From G963674505 sp964575975 (lineage in GTDB: Bacteria; Desulfobacterota; Desulfobacteria; Desulfobacterales; SKZT01): 15,722 bases of DNA. The position numbers and the translations under genes were made by a program. This document shows positions 1 to 6,287 of the stretch, piece after piece (the stretch's first letter is position 1; every line of letters begins with the position of its first letter). The notes beneath the pieces were generated by a model. The model ran no database searches and was not told the origin of the DNA. It saw only the letters and a program-made list of their open reading frames with translations. Where the stretch lies: contig CAZNTU010000125.1 in assembly GCA_964575975.1 (NCBI GenBank), positions 1 through 15,722 of the forward strand, given 5' to 3'.

Positions 1-843
1 ATCCACTTTCACGAGGTGGGCGCCATGGACGCCATCATCGACGTGGTCGGCGGCGTGGCGGGGCTCGAAGCCTTGGGCGTCGAGGCGGTTTACTGCTCGC
101 CTCTCCACGTGGGAACCGGGACTGTGGACTGTGCGCATGGAACGCTGCCGGTTCCCGCGCCGGCGACAATGGAGCTTGTCAAGGGAAAGCCGATATATTC
201 CACCGGGGTAGAGGGAGAGCTTCTGACTCCCACCGGGGCGGCGATCCTCGCCACGCTTTGCGCCGGTTTCGGTCCCATGCCAGAGATGACCGTCTCGAGC
301 GTCGGCTACGGGGCCGGCCAGTCGGAACCGGCCATACCGAACTTGCTGAGGGTTTCGATCGGGGAAACCCCTGCCGAAACAAAGGGCTATCAAACCGAAC
401 GCGTGGCCGTGATTGAAACCGGCATAGACGACATGAACCCCCAGATTTACCAGTACGTCATGGAGAAGCTTCTGGACATGGGCGCGATGGACGTCTTCCT
501 GGTCCCGGTACACATGAAGAAGAACCGGCCCGGCACCCTGGTCACCGTGTTGTGCGCCCCCGAAGCGATCGGAAAGGCGGCGGATTTCCTGATCCGGGAA
601 ACCACGTCCATCGGGCTTCGGTGGCGCATCGACCAACGAATCAAGGCCGACAGAAGAATCGAGGAAATACGGACCCCTTATGGTCCTGTCCGCTTCAAGA
701 TAGCGGGGATCGAAGGCGGCGAAGCGATCAATGTTTTTCCGGAATACGAAGACTGCAAACGGATCGCCGCGGAAAAGAACGTCCCCATCAGGGAAGTCAT
801 GGACAAGGCGATCGCCGCAGCCTCCGAAATCGAATTTTCCTGA
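1..843 (+). CDS. larC: LarC, nickel-pincer cofactor (NPN) nickel-insertion protein, 5'-truncated by window edge
   Basis: The reading frame is open from base 1 and lacks its start, so the N-terminus lies outside the window. The first visible residues, IHFHEVGAMDAIIDVVGG, are the family signature of LarC. The later ETGIDDMNPQIYQYVMEKL and HMKKNRPGTLVTVL segments are the conserved C-terminal (LarC2) block. LarC is known to insert nickel into the pyridinium dithiodicarboxylate precursor of the cofactor used by lactate racemase and relatives. In some bacteria larC is split and joined by a programmed frameshift; here both halves are in one continuous frame. About 280 of the usual 400 residues are visible. 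No other lar gene is in the window, so partners could only lie upstream. A strong hairpin follows the stop. Confidence 0.93.
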   Translation: MHFHEVGAMDAIIDVVGGVAGLEALGVEAVYCSPLHVGTGTVDCAHGTLPVPAPATMELVKGKPIYSTGVEGELLTPTGAAILATLCAGFGPMPEMTVSSVGYGAGQSEPAIPNLLRVSIGETPAETKGYQTERVAVIETGIDDMNPQIYQYVMEKLLDMGAMDVFLVPVHMKKNRPGTLVTVLCAPEAIGKAADFLIRETTSIGLRWRIDQRIKADRRIEEIRTPYGPVRFKIAGIEGGEAINVFPEYEDCKRIAAEKNVPIREVMDKAIAAASEIEFS

Positions 844-875
844 TTCGGGTTAAAGGCGAATCCGACAAGCGTAAA

Positions 876-913
876 GACCGACCGGCTCGGGCTCCCGTCC
901 GGGCCGGTCGGTC
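876..913 (+). terminator. Hairpin after larC, terminator-like
   Basis: A perfect 10-bp stem, GACCGACCGG (876-885) with CCGGTCGGTC (904-913), encloses an 18-nt G+C-rich loop. It starts 33 bases after the larC stop and lies between the convergent larC and dksA-like genes, which fits transcription termination. The downstream T-tract is poor (TCTTGCTTTG begins several bases later), so it is not a textbook intrinsic terminator. The remaining bases up to 1038 show nothing recognisable. Confidence 0.55.
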
Positions 914-1038
914 AACCGCGTCTTGCTTTGCGCGGGTATCTATCCTTCCTGCAAAATCGCCTGAAATATCCTACGGCTGGGTTGATGCCACCCTTGTCGA
1001 CGAATGAAGATTACACGATTCGACCGGTCTTCGCCTGT

Positions 1039-1416
1039 TCATGCAACGAATCGGCCCCCGCCGGAATTTCCAAAACTCTCGTTGGAACTGGCGCATTCCA
1101 CGCACATGCGTGCGTATGGCAGCGCCTTCATGCGTCTGTCTCCGATCGATTCCTCGCAGGATTCGCATATGCCGTAGGCGCCTTCGTCCAATTTCCGCAG
1201 GGCGATGTCGATTTGAATAATCTCGTTCCATCGGCGTTCGTCAAGGTACGCCAATTCCGAAAGGATGTTTTCGATGTTGGCCTGGTCGTAGTAATCTTTT
1301 TCGCTTTTGTCGATTCCGTCCCACGAAGCCTTGCCGTCCTGCCTATACTCGACCAATTGCTTGCGCTTGGCGACCAGGAGGGCGCGGAACTCCGACAGAT
1401 AGTCCTTTTTCGACAT
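1039..1416 (-). CDS. DksA/TraR-family zinc-finger transcription factor
   Basis: The 125-residue protein has a predicted coiled coil followed by a four-cysteine zinc finger: C84-x2-C87 and C105-x2-C108 (CESC...CVEC). The coiled-coil region contains D41-YY-D44-Q-A46, which matches the DxxDxA tip motif through which DksA acts in the RNA polymerase secondary channel. A genuine DksA-like polymerase-binding role is therefore likely. E. coli DksA is slightly longer (151 aa). The ATG at 1416 is chosen because it follows GGGAGAG at good spacing; the frame stays open upstream, but that part has no family resemblance. The gene is transcribed towards larC and is separated by 195 bp from the membrane-protein gene upstream, so it probably has its own promoter. 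Whether it is the main DksA or a paralogue cannot be told here. Confidence 0.9.
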   Translation of the reverse strand: MSKKDYLSEFRALLVAKRKQLVEYRQDGKASWDGIDKSEKDYYDQANIENILSELAYLDERRWNEIIQIDIALRKLDEGAYGICESCEESIGDRRMKALPYARMCVECASSNESFGNSGGGRFVA

Positions 1417-1611
1417 GATTCTCTCCCTTCTTTTTGTGTTATTTCGCCTTGATTGCCGCAACAATTTAAACCCGACGGATTTCGAAGAAAATAAGGTGTA
1501 TTCATAAATTTTCCGGCTGCTTCGCCCTATTGGCGGCGGACCTCGACGCCCAGGACGGGATGCGCGGGAAAGCGCCAACGGATCCATCCGGAAGATGCGA
1601 ACCGACATCCT
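1417..1611. other. Intergenic region upstream of the dksA-like gene
   Basis: This 195-bp spacer lies between two minus-strand genes. On the minus strand TTGTTG and TAACAC occur 17 bp apart, ending about 20 bases before the dksA-like ATG, but the -10 match is poor, so a promoter here is only suggested. No hairpin terminator for the upstream operon was recognised. Confidence 0.3.
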
Positions 1612-2013
1612 CTACCCCAAGATTTCCTCCGCGCGTCTTCTCGCATTCTCGAACGGGTCCGCGGGAGGCGGCGTTTCACCCGTTTCCGGCTTTTCCGAGA
1701 AGAATATGAAAAACATGGACTGGATCAGGAAGAAAATCCAGACGCCGATAGCCCACGCGGCGGTCGAGCGGGGGGACAGGAGGACCACGGCGAGGGAGCC
1801 TCCGACGAACAGCGTCAGGGCGGCGGCCAGCCTCTTTTCGCCCCAGCGGACCAAAAGAAACGGATAGACTCCCAGGTAGAGCAAAAGAATCGGCGTTCGA
1901 GACGCCCAGTGCCCGAAAAAGATTCCGAACAACCATTGCAGCGGCACGAAAGACGCCGCGCAAACCAAACCGTACGCGATAGTGCCCGTCGCAGGGCTTC
2001 TAAATATTCTCAT
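1612..2013 (-). CDS. Small integral membrane protein, third gene of the vWA-PspA operon
   Basis: The 133-residue protein has four hydrophobic segments at about residues 12-34, 38-58, 64-81 and 86-106. A short polar tail rich in proline and charged residues ends DPFENARRRAEEILG. I recognise no named family. Its start ATG (2013) lies inside the last codons of the upstream pspA-like gene (14-base overlap) and follows GGAGGAAGGGC, so the two are translationally coupled. Together with the PspA-like and vWA genes it probably belongs to an envelope-associated complex, with this protein as the possible membrane anchor. That role is inferred from context only. Confidence 0.8.
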   Translation of the reverse strand: MRIFRSPATGTIAYGLVCAASFVPLQWLFGIFFGHWASRTPILLLYLGVYPFLLVRWGEKRLAAALTLFVGGSLAVVLLSPRSTAAWAIGVWIFFLIQSMFFIFFSEKPETGETPPPADPFENARRRAEEILG

Positions 2014-2593
2014 GCCCTTCCTCCTTCTCCCTTCTTTTCCGCTCCAGCCTTTCCTTTCGCCGGATAAGCTCCAATTCGATTTCCTCGTCCTGGATTTCCC
2101 GGTCCGGGTCGGACGGAAACGAAAAATCCGTCGCGTCTCCCCGCAGAGCGGCCTTTTTCTCCTGTTCGACCCGGAAAAACTCTTTGGCTCGGGTCTTTAG
2201 GTCGTTGAACTCGTGTTCCGCGGCCTCCGTCGTTTTCGAAAGTTCGGCGACGCTCTCCTCCAGCCGAACCGCCTCCTTTTCCAACCGTCCCTTCATTCCC
2301 GAGATCGCCTTTTGTCTCCCGATCAAAAGCCGGGCAATGTCGTCCTTTCCTCTTTCGATGGCGGCGTCGGCGTCCTTTTCCACGGTCGCCAGGCTTTCCT
2401 CCAACGAGGCGCGCTCGCTTGCCAGGCGTTTCATCTTGTCCTTTCTCGTTCGCAGGACGCCCTTTTTTCGCGTCAATTCCTCCTCCATTTCCCGAAGATG
2501 CTGTTTGAGCAAAAGGCCCTTGTCCTCCAGTTCGTCCATGACGCCGTGCAGATCGGCGCCGCACATCCGTACCAATCGCGCGAAAACTCCCAT
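2000..2593 (-). CDS. PspA/IM30 (ESCRT-III-like) family protein
   Basis: The 197-residue protein opens with an amphipathic-looking helix, MGVFARLVRMCGADLHGVMDELED, corresponding to the membrane-binding start of PspA (typically MGIFSRF...N...LLDKAEDP). It then runs as an almost uninterrupted charged coiled coil to about residue 150. The tail is very acidic/basic and ends in KRREKEEGHENI. PspA proteins assemble on stressed inner membranes and remodel or seal them. The ATG at 2593 is preceded by GGAAAGGAGGTCTGTC, a near-perfect ribosome site, and is preferred over the in-frame ATG 18 bases upstream. The gap to the vWA gene is only 22 bp, indicating one operon. Sequence divergence in the C-terminal third makes it a PspA-like paralogue rather than classical PspA. 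Confidence 0.82.
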   Translation of the reverse strand: MGVFARLVRMCGADLHGVMDELEDKGLLLKQHLREMEEELTRKKGVLRTRKDKMKRLASERASLEESLATVEKDADAAIERGKDDIARLLIGRQKAISGMKGRLEKEAVRLEESVAELSKTTEAAEHEFNDLKTRAKEFFRVEQEKKAALRGDATDFSFPSDPDREIQDEEIELELIRRKERLERKRREKEEGHENI

Positions 2594-2615
2594 GACAGAC
2601 CTCCTTTCCACCTTT

Positions 2616-4094
2616 TCAATATTGCGACCGCCTGTTCTTGTATGCGTCGTACTGCATGGCCTTGGAACCGGCCTTTTGCTTTTGCTCCACCTCGCGGGCT
2701 TCTCCCTGGAAGGTTTCCTCCACGGCTTGGCGCAGGGCGGGCAGGTCCTTCGAAAGCTTTTCGTCCACCGCGGGCGAATTCACGGTTTCGTTGAGGGCGC
2801 CCGTCTTGTCGAGCCAGGCTTGTATTCGTCCGAGGGCTTCGGTCTTTTGGCCTTTTTTGACGTCCTCGGCGACCTGTTCCTTGAGTCGGTAATAGTCGTC
2901 GGTCACGACCTTTTGTTCCCAGTCGTCCCTGCGAATGGACGAGACGACGGCTTTCTCGTTTTCCGTAAAGGCCACGGAGAGGGTTTCCGTCGATTTTGCC
3001 GCGCGCGGGACGCCGCCTTGGTTGTAGCGGAGTTGAAACGGCGGAAGAACAACGCTTTTTTCTTTCCCCGGGGTCACTTCGAACGCAAGGTATAGGGGAA
3101 GATTTTCTTCCGAATAAAGATTCCGGGGGCGAAACACGAAACAGTCGCTCTCCTTGAAAACGGGATACCCGGATGCCTCCACTAGCCGAACACCTTCTTT
3201 TTCCGGAACTCTGATTTCCAGGGCGGACGCAACCGCCGAGCGGACCTTGCCGTATTCATTCGTAAAAACGCGGGCGAAGGCGGTCGGGTTTTCCATGTAG
3301 TGGTACGCCCCGCCGCCGCTGTCGGCCAAAAGAGTCATCAACTGCTCGTTGAATTCCACGCCAAGGCCGACCGTGCTGACGGAAATCCCCTTTTGGGCGG
3401 CTTCGGAAACCATGGCCGCAAGCATGAAAGGCTCCACGACACCTTGATTCGCAAGCCCGTCGGATATCAGAAGCAATCGGACCGAACGTCCTTCTTTCCT
3501 CGTCGCGCTCAATGCTCCGATGCCCTTAGCCAGCCCGTCGCCCAGATTCGTCGATCCCCCGGCCTCGACGGACGAAATCCTGCCGACGACCGAATCGCGA
3601 CTCGCCCCGGTCAATTCCGACGGCAACACATCTACCGAGGCCACGTCCGAATAGGTAACCATGCAGAACCGGTCTCCAGGTCTCAACGATTCCACCAGGC
3701 GAACCGCCGCCTCCTTGGCCTGCCGGATCTTTTCCCCCTCCATGGAACCGCTTCTATCCAGCACGACGGCAAGATCCACGCCGGGGGTCTTTTCGGGACT
3801 CGTCTCGGGCGTTTCCGGCGCCCGAGGGGCTTGCAGAGACAAATTGACGAAAACCCTGCCGTCGCCGCCGACAAGAATCTTGTCCTGAACCAGTCTCGCG
3901 GAAACCTCTACGGCGTCCGGGCCGGTTGCGGTCGCTACAGGGGCGGCCGAAGCGGTCGAAGAGGGCGTGGAGATCGTCGAGACCGCAGCGGTGGTTGCGG
4001 TCGTCGCCCGCTCGTCCGCGCATATAAGCGCCGCGACCGCCACCGAAATCAGAAAAAGTACGATCACGATTTTTTTCCCGTCAGCTTTTACCAT
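2616..4094 (-). CDS. Exported von Willebrand factor A (vWA) domain protein
   Basis: The 492-residue protein starts with a signal peptide (KK, then the hydrophobic IVIVLFLISVAVAALICA). A Thr/Ser/Ala-rich linker spans about residues 30-60. The vWA domain covers about residues 105-280. Its metal-ion-dependent adhesion site is intact: D113-x-S115-x-S117 (DRSGSM), T182 in GGSTNLGDG and D212 in LLISDG. The C-terminal 200 residues resemble the tail seen in YfbK-type and inter-alpha-trypsin-like vWA proteins, ending in a basic/glutamine-rich stretch. Cys25 sits near the cleavage region, but the -1 residue is Ile, so a lipobox is doubtful. The ATG at 4094 has AAGGAGGATATC upstream. It is the first gene of the vWA-pspA-membrane-protein operon and is divergent from a two-component system. 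The likely role is protein-protein contacts on the outside of the inner membrane. Confidence 0.88.
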   Translation of the reverse strand: MVKADGKKIVIVLFLISVAVAALICADERATTATTAAVSTISTPSSTASAAPVATATGPDAVEVSARLVQDKILVGGDGRVFVNLSLQAPRAPETPETSPEKTPGVDLAVVLDRSGSMEGEKIRQAKEAAVRLVESLRPGDRFCMVTYSDVASVDVLPSELTGASRDSVVGRISSVEAGGSTNLGDGLAKGIGALSATRKEGRSVRLLLISDGLANQGVVEPFMLAAMVSEAAQKGISVSTVGLGVEFNEQLMTLLADSGGGAYHYMENPTAFARVFTNEYGKVRSAVASALEIRVPEKEGVRLVEASGYPVFKESDCFVFRPRNLYSEENLPLYLAFEVTPGKEKSVVLPPFQLRYNQGGVPRAAKSTETLSVAFTENEKAVVSSIRRDDWEQKVVTDDYYRLKEQVAEDVKKGQKTEALGRIQAWLDKTGALNETVNSPAVDEKLSKDLPALRQAVEETFQGEAREVEQKQKAGSKAMQYDAYKNRRSQY

Positions 4095-4426
4095 GATATC
4101 CTCCTTGAAAAAAAATGTTGATGAAATGCGCTCTACGGGTCCATGATGCCTTTGGCGGCGCGAGGACGCAATACAAAGAGACGTAAAAAGCCGCGTCGTT
4201 TTTTTGCATAAGTTTTGCGTTCGAATTGTCGGAATCGTGGTATTTTGAACGGGATTGCAGGAGGCGATCGCGACATGAAAAGACGGCCCAAGGCGGACAT
4301 ACTGGTGGTGGAGGACGATCCCGCTATCCTGCGGGGTCTTCTGGACGTTCTCGTTTTCAACGGATTTCGTGCGGAGGGCGTCGAGGACGGCGCAGAGGGG
4401 CTTCGGACCGCTCTCGGGAAGAGCTT
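4070..4426. repeat. Left copy of a direct repeat flanking the toxin-antitoxin insert
   Basis: Positions 4117-4426 match 5431-5740 (constant offset 1314) over 310 bp with one difference that I can find, A4394 versus G5708. The repeat contains the divergent promoter region and the first 50 codons of the response regulator. Left of 4117 the homology continues, diverged and ungapped, to about 4070, covering the vWA ribosome site and first codons. Identity ends abruptly after GAGCTT at 4426. Confidence 0.95.
4238..4246 (+). promoter_or_regulatory. Extended -10 promoter, left copy (now reads the truncated regulator)
   Basis: TGGTATTTT fits an extended -10 element (TGn plus TATTTT). The predicted start lies near 4253, about 22 bases before the ATG of the truncated regulator copy. 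No good -35 is present at the usual distance. An identical copy lies at 5552-5560 before the intact regulator. Confidence 0.45.
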
Positions 4427-4463
4427 GCACCCTTACGGAATGAAGAGTCGGCCAGTACCGTGA
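4275..4463 (+). pseudogene. Truncated 5' copy of the response regulator gene
   Basis: This frame repeats the first 50 codons of the intact regulator at 5589, with the same GCAGGAGG ribosome site. It then diverges after GAGCTT into the unrelated residues LHPYGMKSRPVP before a TGA. It has the first acidic pair (D14, D15) but ends before the phospho-acceptor aspartate (D57) and has no DNA-binding domain, so it cannot work as a regulator. Its last bases overlap the 3' end of the opposing PIN-like toxin gene. It marks the left boundary of the inserted segment. A 62-residue peptide may still be made. Confidence 0.9.
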
Positions 4464-4825
4464 TAATTTTCGAAATCGAGAAGAATTTCAGCGAGGCGGG
4501 TCACGCATTGGTCCCGATACATCTTTTCCGCCAGACGATCCGGATCTCCAATCGTGATTACCGGAAGCGAGGTCGAGGTCGTTTCTTCTCGAATCGTCTG
4601 CTCCAATGAATCCGGGCCTTTCATATTCCGGTTATCGGTGAGCAAAACCATCCCGTGTTCTTGCGCGAATCGCCAGACGATCCGATCACTGCTATTCAGG
4701 GCCAATCCAACATCCTGGAGCCCGACCACGCGAACCGACAGAAATTCCGACCACCCTTCCGCAACAAGTGCGCCCCATAATACCAATGCTTTACCGGCCA
4801 GATTGTGATCGACCAGGATCAGCAT
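4433..4825 (-). CDS. DUF5615-type PIN-like protein, probable toxin
   Basis: The 130-residue protein begins MLILVDHNLAGKAL, the family opening in which an early aspartate (D6) sits after a hydrophobic strand. A second strand carries the aspartate in VLLTDNRN (D64), and D47 lies in the helix between. These are the expected acidic positions of the PIN-like (Mut7-C/DUF5615) RNase fold. DUF5615 proteins recur next to DUF433 proteins and are predicted toxins of VapC type. Here the start ATG overlaps the DUF433 stop by one base (TGATG), giving tight translational coupling. The protein is slightly longer than usual (about 110-120 aa). Nuclease activity is inferred from fold and context. Confidence 0.78.
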   Translation of the reverse strand: MLILVDHNLAGKALVLWGALVAEGWSEFLSVRVVGLQDVGLALNSSDRIVWRFAQEHGMVLLTDNRNMKGPDSLEQTIREETTSTSLPVITIGDPDRLAEKMYRDQCVTRLAEILLDFENYHGTGRLFIP

Positions 4826-5196
4826 CAACCAAGCCCGAGTTCGTTTTTCCGGGCATGCAGCTTGGCGCGCAGCCGCTCTGTCCCCGGTCGAGGAGGACGC
4901 GCCGCAATATCCGCCAAACAGCGACGATTTCGTTCTTCCCAATATAGGCGAATTTCCTCCGCCTGTCGCAGCACCAATTGGTATTCCGTCTCGACCTCCT
5001 CCCGATGGGCATCAATATAGTCCAACGCGCCCTGCATTTGTCGATCCGTCAGCTCAAGCCAGGCTTGGATCAATTTCGGGGGCCAATTCCTTTTGAAGGA
5101 ATCCATGACGTTATATAGTGTAATCCGGGTACCGGCTATGGTTAAGCCCCGTTCGGTCCTGACAACGGCAGAATGGTTCGTGCGAGTCGTATCCAT
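4825..5196 (-). CDS. DUF433 protein, probable antitoxin of the DUF5615 pair
   Basis: The 123-residue protein has the DUF433 core at about residues 10-63: VVRTERGLTIAGTRITLYNVMD, followed by a short helical region with LTDRQMQGALDYIDAHREE. This core is thought to be a winged-helix-like DNA-binding unit. A charged helical extension follows (about residues 64-123), which could bind the toxin. The start at 5196 is supported by AGGAAAG at good spacing and by loss of family resemblance upstream. A sigma-70 promoter lies about 30 bases upstream of the start. DUF433-DUF5615 gene pairs are a recurrent predicted type II toxin-antitoxin arrangement; the order antitoxin-then-toxin and the overlap fit. 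Autoregulation by the DUF433 protein is likely by analogy but not visible. Confidence 0.8.
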   Translation of the reverse strand: MDTTRTNHSAVVRTERGLTIAGTRITLYNVMDSFKRNWPPKLIQAWLELTDRQMQGALDYIDAHREEVETEYQLVLRQAEEIRLYWEERNRRCLADIAARPPRPGTERLRAKLHARKNELGLG

Positions 5197-5233
5197 CGTC
5201 TTTCCTTTTCTTGCGTTTTTCTTCTTTGTTTGC

Positions 5234-5262
5234 AACATACCCCGCAGGAGGAAATATGTCAA
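5234..5262 (-). promoter_or_regulatory. Sigma-70-type promoter of the toxin-antitoxin pair
   Basis: On the minus strand there is a perfect -35, TTGACA (5262-5257), a 17-bp spacer, then TATGTT (5239-5234) as -10. Transcription would start near 5227, about 30 bases before the DUF433 ATG. It is the best sigma-70 match I saw in the window, so the pair carries its own promoter inside the inserted segment. Confidence 0.75.
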
Positions 5263-5383
5263 GACGCGCACTCCAAAGCAATCGCATGAAACACTTGTGG
5301 TATCGGGCTTTCAGGCATGGTATTCTATTCTTGGCAGTGCATGGCCTGTAGTGACGGCAGCCAACCTCGGCGCGATATTCAAG

Positions 5384-5740
5384 TTGTTTTCCCGTCAGTT
5401 TTTCGCATGACGTCATCCTTGAGAAAAAGTGTTGATGAAATGCGCTCTACGGGTCCATGATGCCTTTGGCGGCGCGAGGACGCAATACAAAGAGACGTAA
5501 AAAGCCGCGTCGTTTTTTTGCATAAGTTTTGCGTTCGAATTGTCGGAATCGTGGTATTTTGAACGGGATTGCAGGAGGCGATCGCGACATGAAAAGACGG
5601 CCCAAGGCGGACATACTGGTGGTGGAGGACGATCCCGCTATCCTGCGGGGTCTTCTGGACGTTCTCGTTTTCAACGGATTTCGTGCGGAGGGCGTCGAGG
5701 ACGGCGCGGAGGGGCTTCGGACCGCTCTCGGGAAGAGCTT
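5384..5740. repeat. Right copy of the direct repeat flanking the toxin-antitoxin insert
   Basis: Positions 5431-5740 duplicate 4117-4426 almost perfectly. Positions 5384-5430 are a diverged version of the vWA start region. The ATG at 5408 corresponds exactly to the vWA ATG at 4094 but reads only MRKTDGKTT before a stop, against MVKADGKKI in the real gene. The right copy is continuous with the intact regulator. Confidence 0.92.
5552..5560 (+). promoter_or_regulatory. Extended -10 promoter of the response regulator-kinase operon
   Basis: TGGTATTTT is identical to the copy at 4238-4246. The predicted start is near 5567, leaving a leader of about 22 bases that contains the GCAGGAGG ribosome site. 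No convincing -35 was found, so an activator (possibly the regulator itself) may be needed. Confidence 0.45.
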
Positions 5741-6287
5741 CGACCTGATCGTCCTGGACGTCATGCTGCCCTCCATGGACGGTTTCTCCATTTGCAAAAA
5801 TCTAAGGCGGCAAAAGCCCGCCCAGGCGATCATGATGTTGACGGCCAAGGGTTCCGAGGACGAGGTGGTGGCCGGGTTTCAGGCGGGCGCCGACGACTAC
5901 GTCAGCAAACCCTTTTCTCTCCGGGAATTGATGGTCCGGGTGGAGGCGATTCTCAGGCGAGCCGGAAAGACGTCGTCCGAAGAACGGCTCGAGTTTTCCG
6001 GAATCGTCCTGGACGGCAACACCTTGACGGCCTCTTGGGGGAAGAGCGTCGCCGAGCTGACCCGGAGGGAAATGGAGATCGTCCGGTATCTTCATTTCAA
6101 CCGGGGCAGGATCGTCTCCAAGGCGGAGCTTTTGACCGAGGTCTGGAACTACGCGACCCCCGACGTGGAGACCCGGACCGTGGACATCCACATATTGAAG
6201 CTCAGGAAAAAAATCGCCCAGCTGATCGGGGACAAGCCGTTCATCAAGACGGTTCGGGGCGAGGGCTACCTGCTGGAGCTTGCATGA
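5589..6287 (+). CDS. OmpR/PhoB-family response regulator
   Basis: The 232-residue protein has a receiver domain with the acidic pair D14/D15, phospho-acceptor D57 in LIVLDVMLPSMDG, T85 in MLTAKG and K107 in VSKPFS. A winged-helix DNA-binding domain follows (about residues 130-230) with ELTRREMEIVRYL, the conserved WNY segment, TRTVDIHILKLRKKI and the closing IKTVRGEGYLL. All key residues are present. The start at 5589 follows GCAGGAGG by about 10 bases. The stop overlaps the kinase start by four bases (ATGA). The gene is divergent from the vWA-pspA operon, now separated by the inserted toxin-antitoxin segment, so that operon is a plausible target. This is inference. Confidence 0.95.
   Translation: MKRRPKADILVVEDDPAILRGLLDVLVFNGFRAEGVEDGAEGLRTALGKSFDLIVLDVMLPSMDGFSICKNLRRQKPAQAIMMLTAKGSEDEVVAGFQAGADDYVSKPFSLRELMVRVEAILRRAGKTSSEERLEFSGIVLDGNTLTASWGKSVAELTRREMEIVRYLHFNRGRIVSKAELLTEVWNYATPDVETRTVDIHILKLRKKIAQLIGDKPFIKTVRGEGYLLELA

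Noticed and set aside
4082..4094. Lipoprotein lipobox in the vWA protein
   Set aside because: There is a cysteine at residue 25 after the hydrophobic core, but the residue before it is Ile rather than Gly, Ala or Ser, so I keep a general signal peptide call.
4427..5383. Insertion sequence carrying the toxin-antitoxin pair
   Set aside because: No transposase, terminal inverted repeats or short target duplication is visible; only the long host-derived direct repeats flank the segment.
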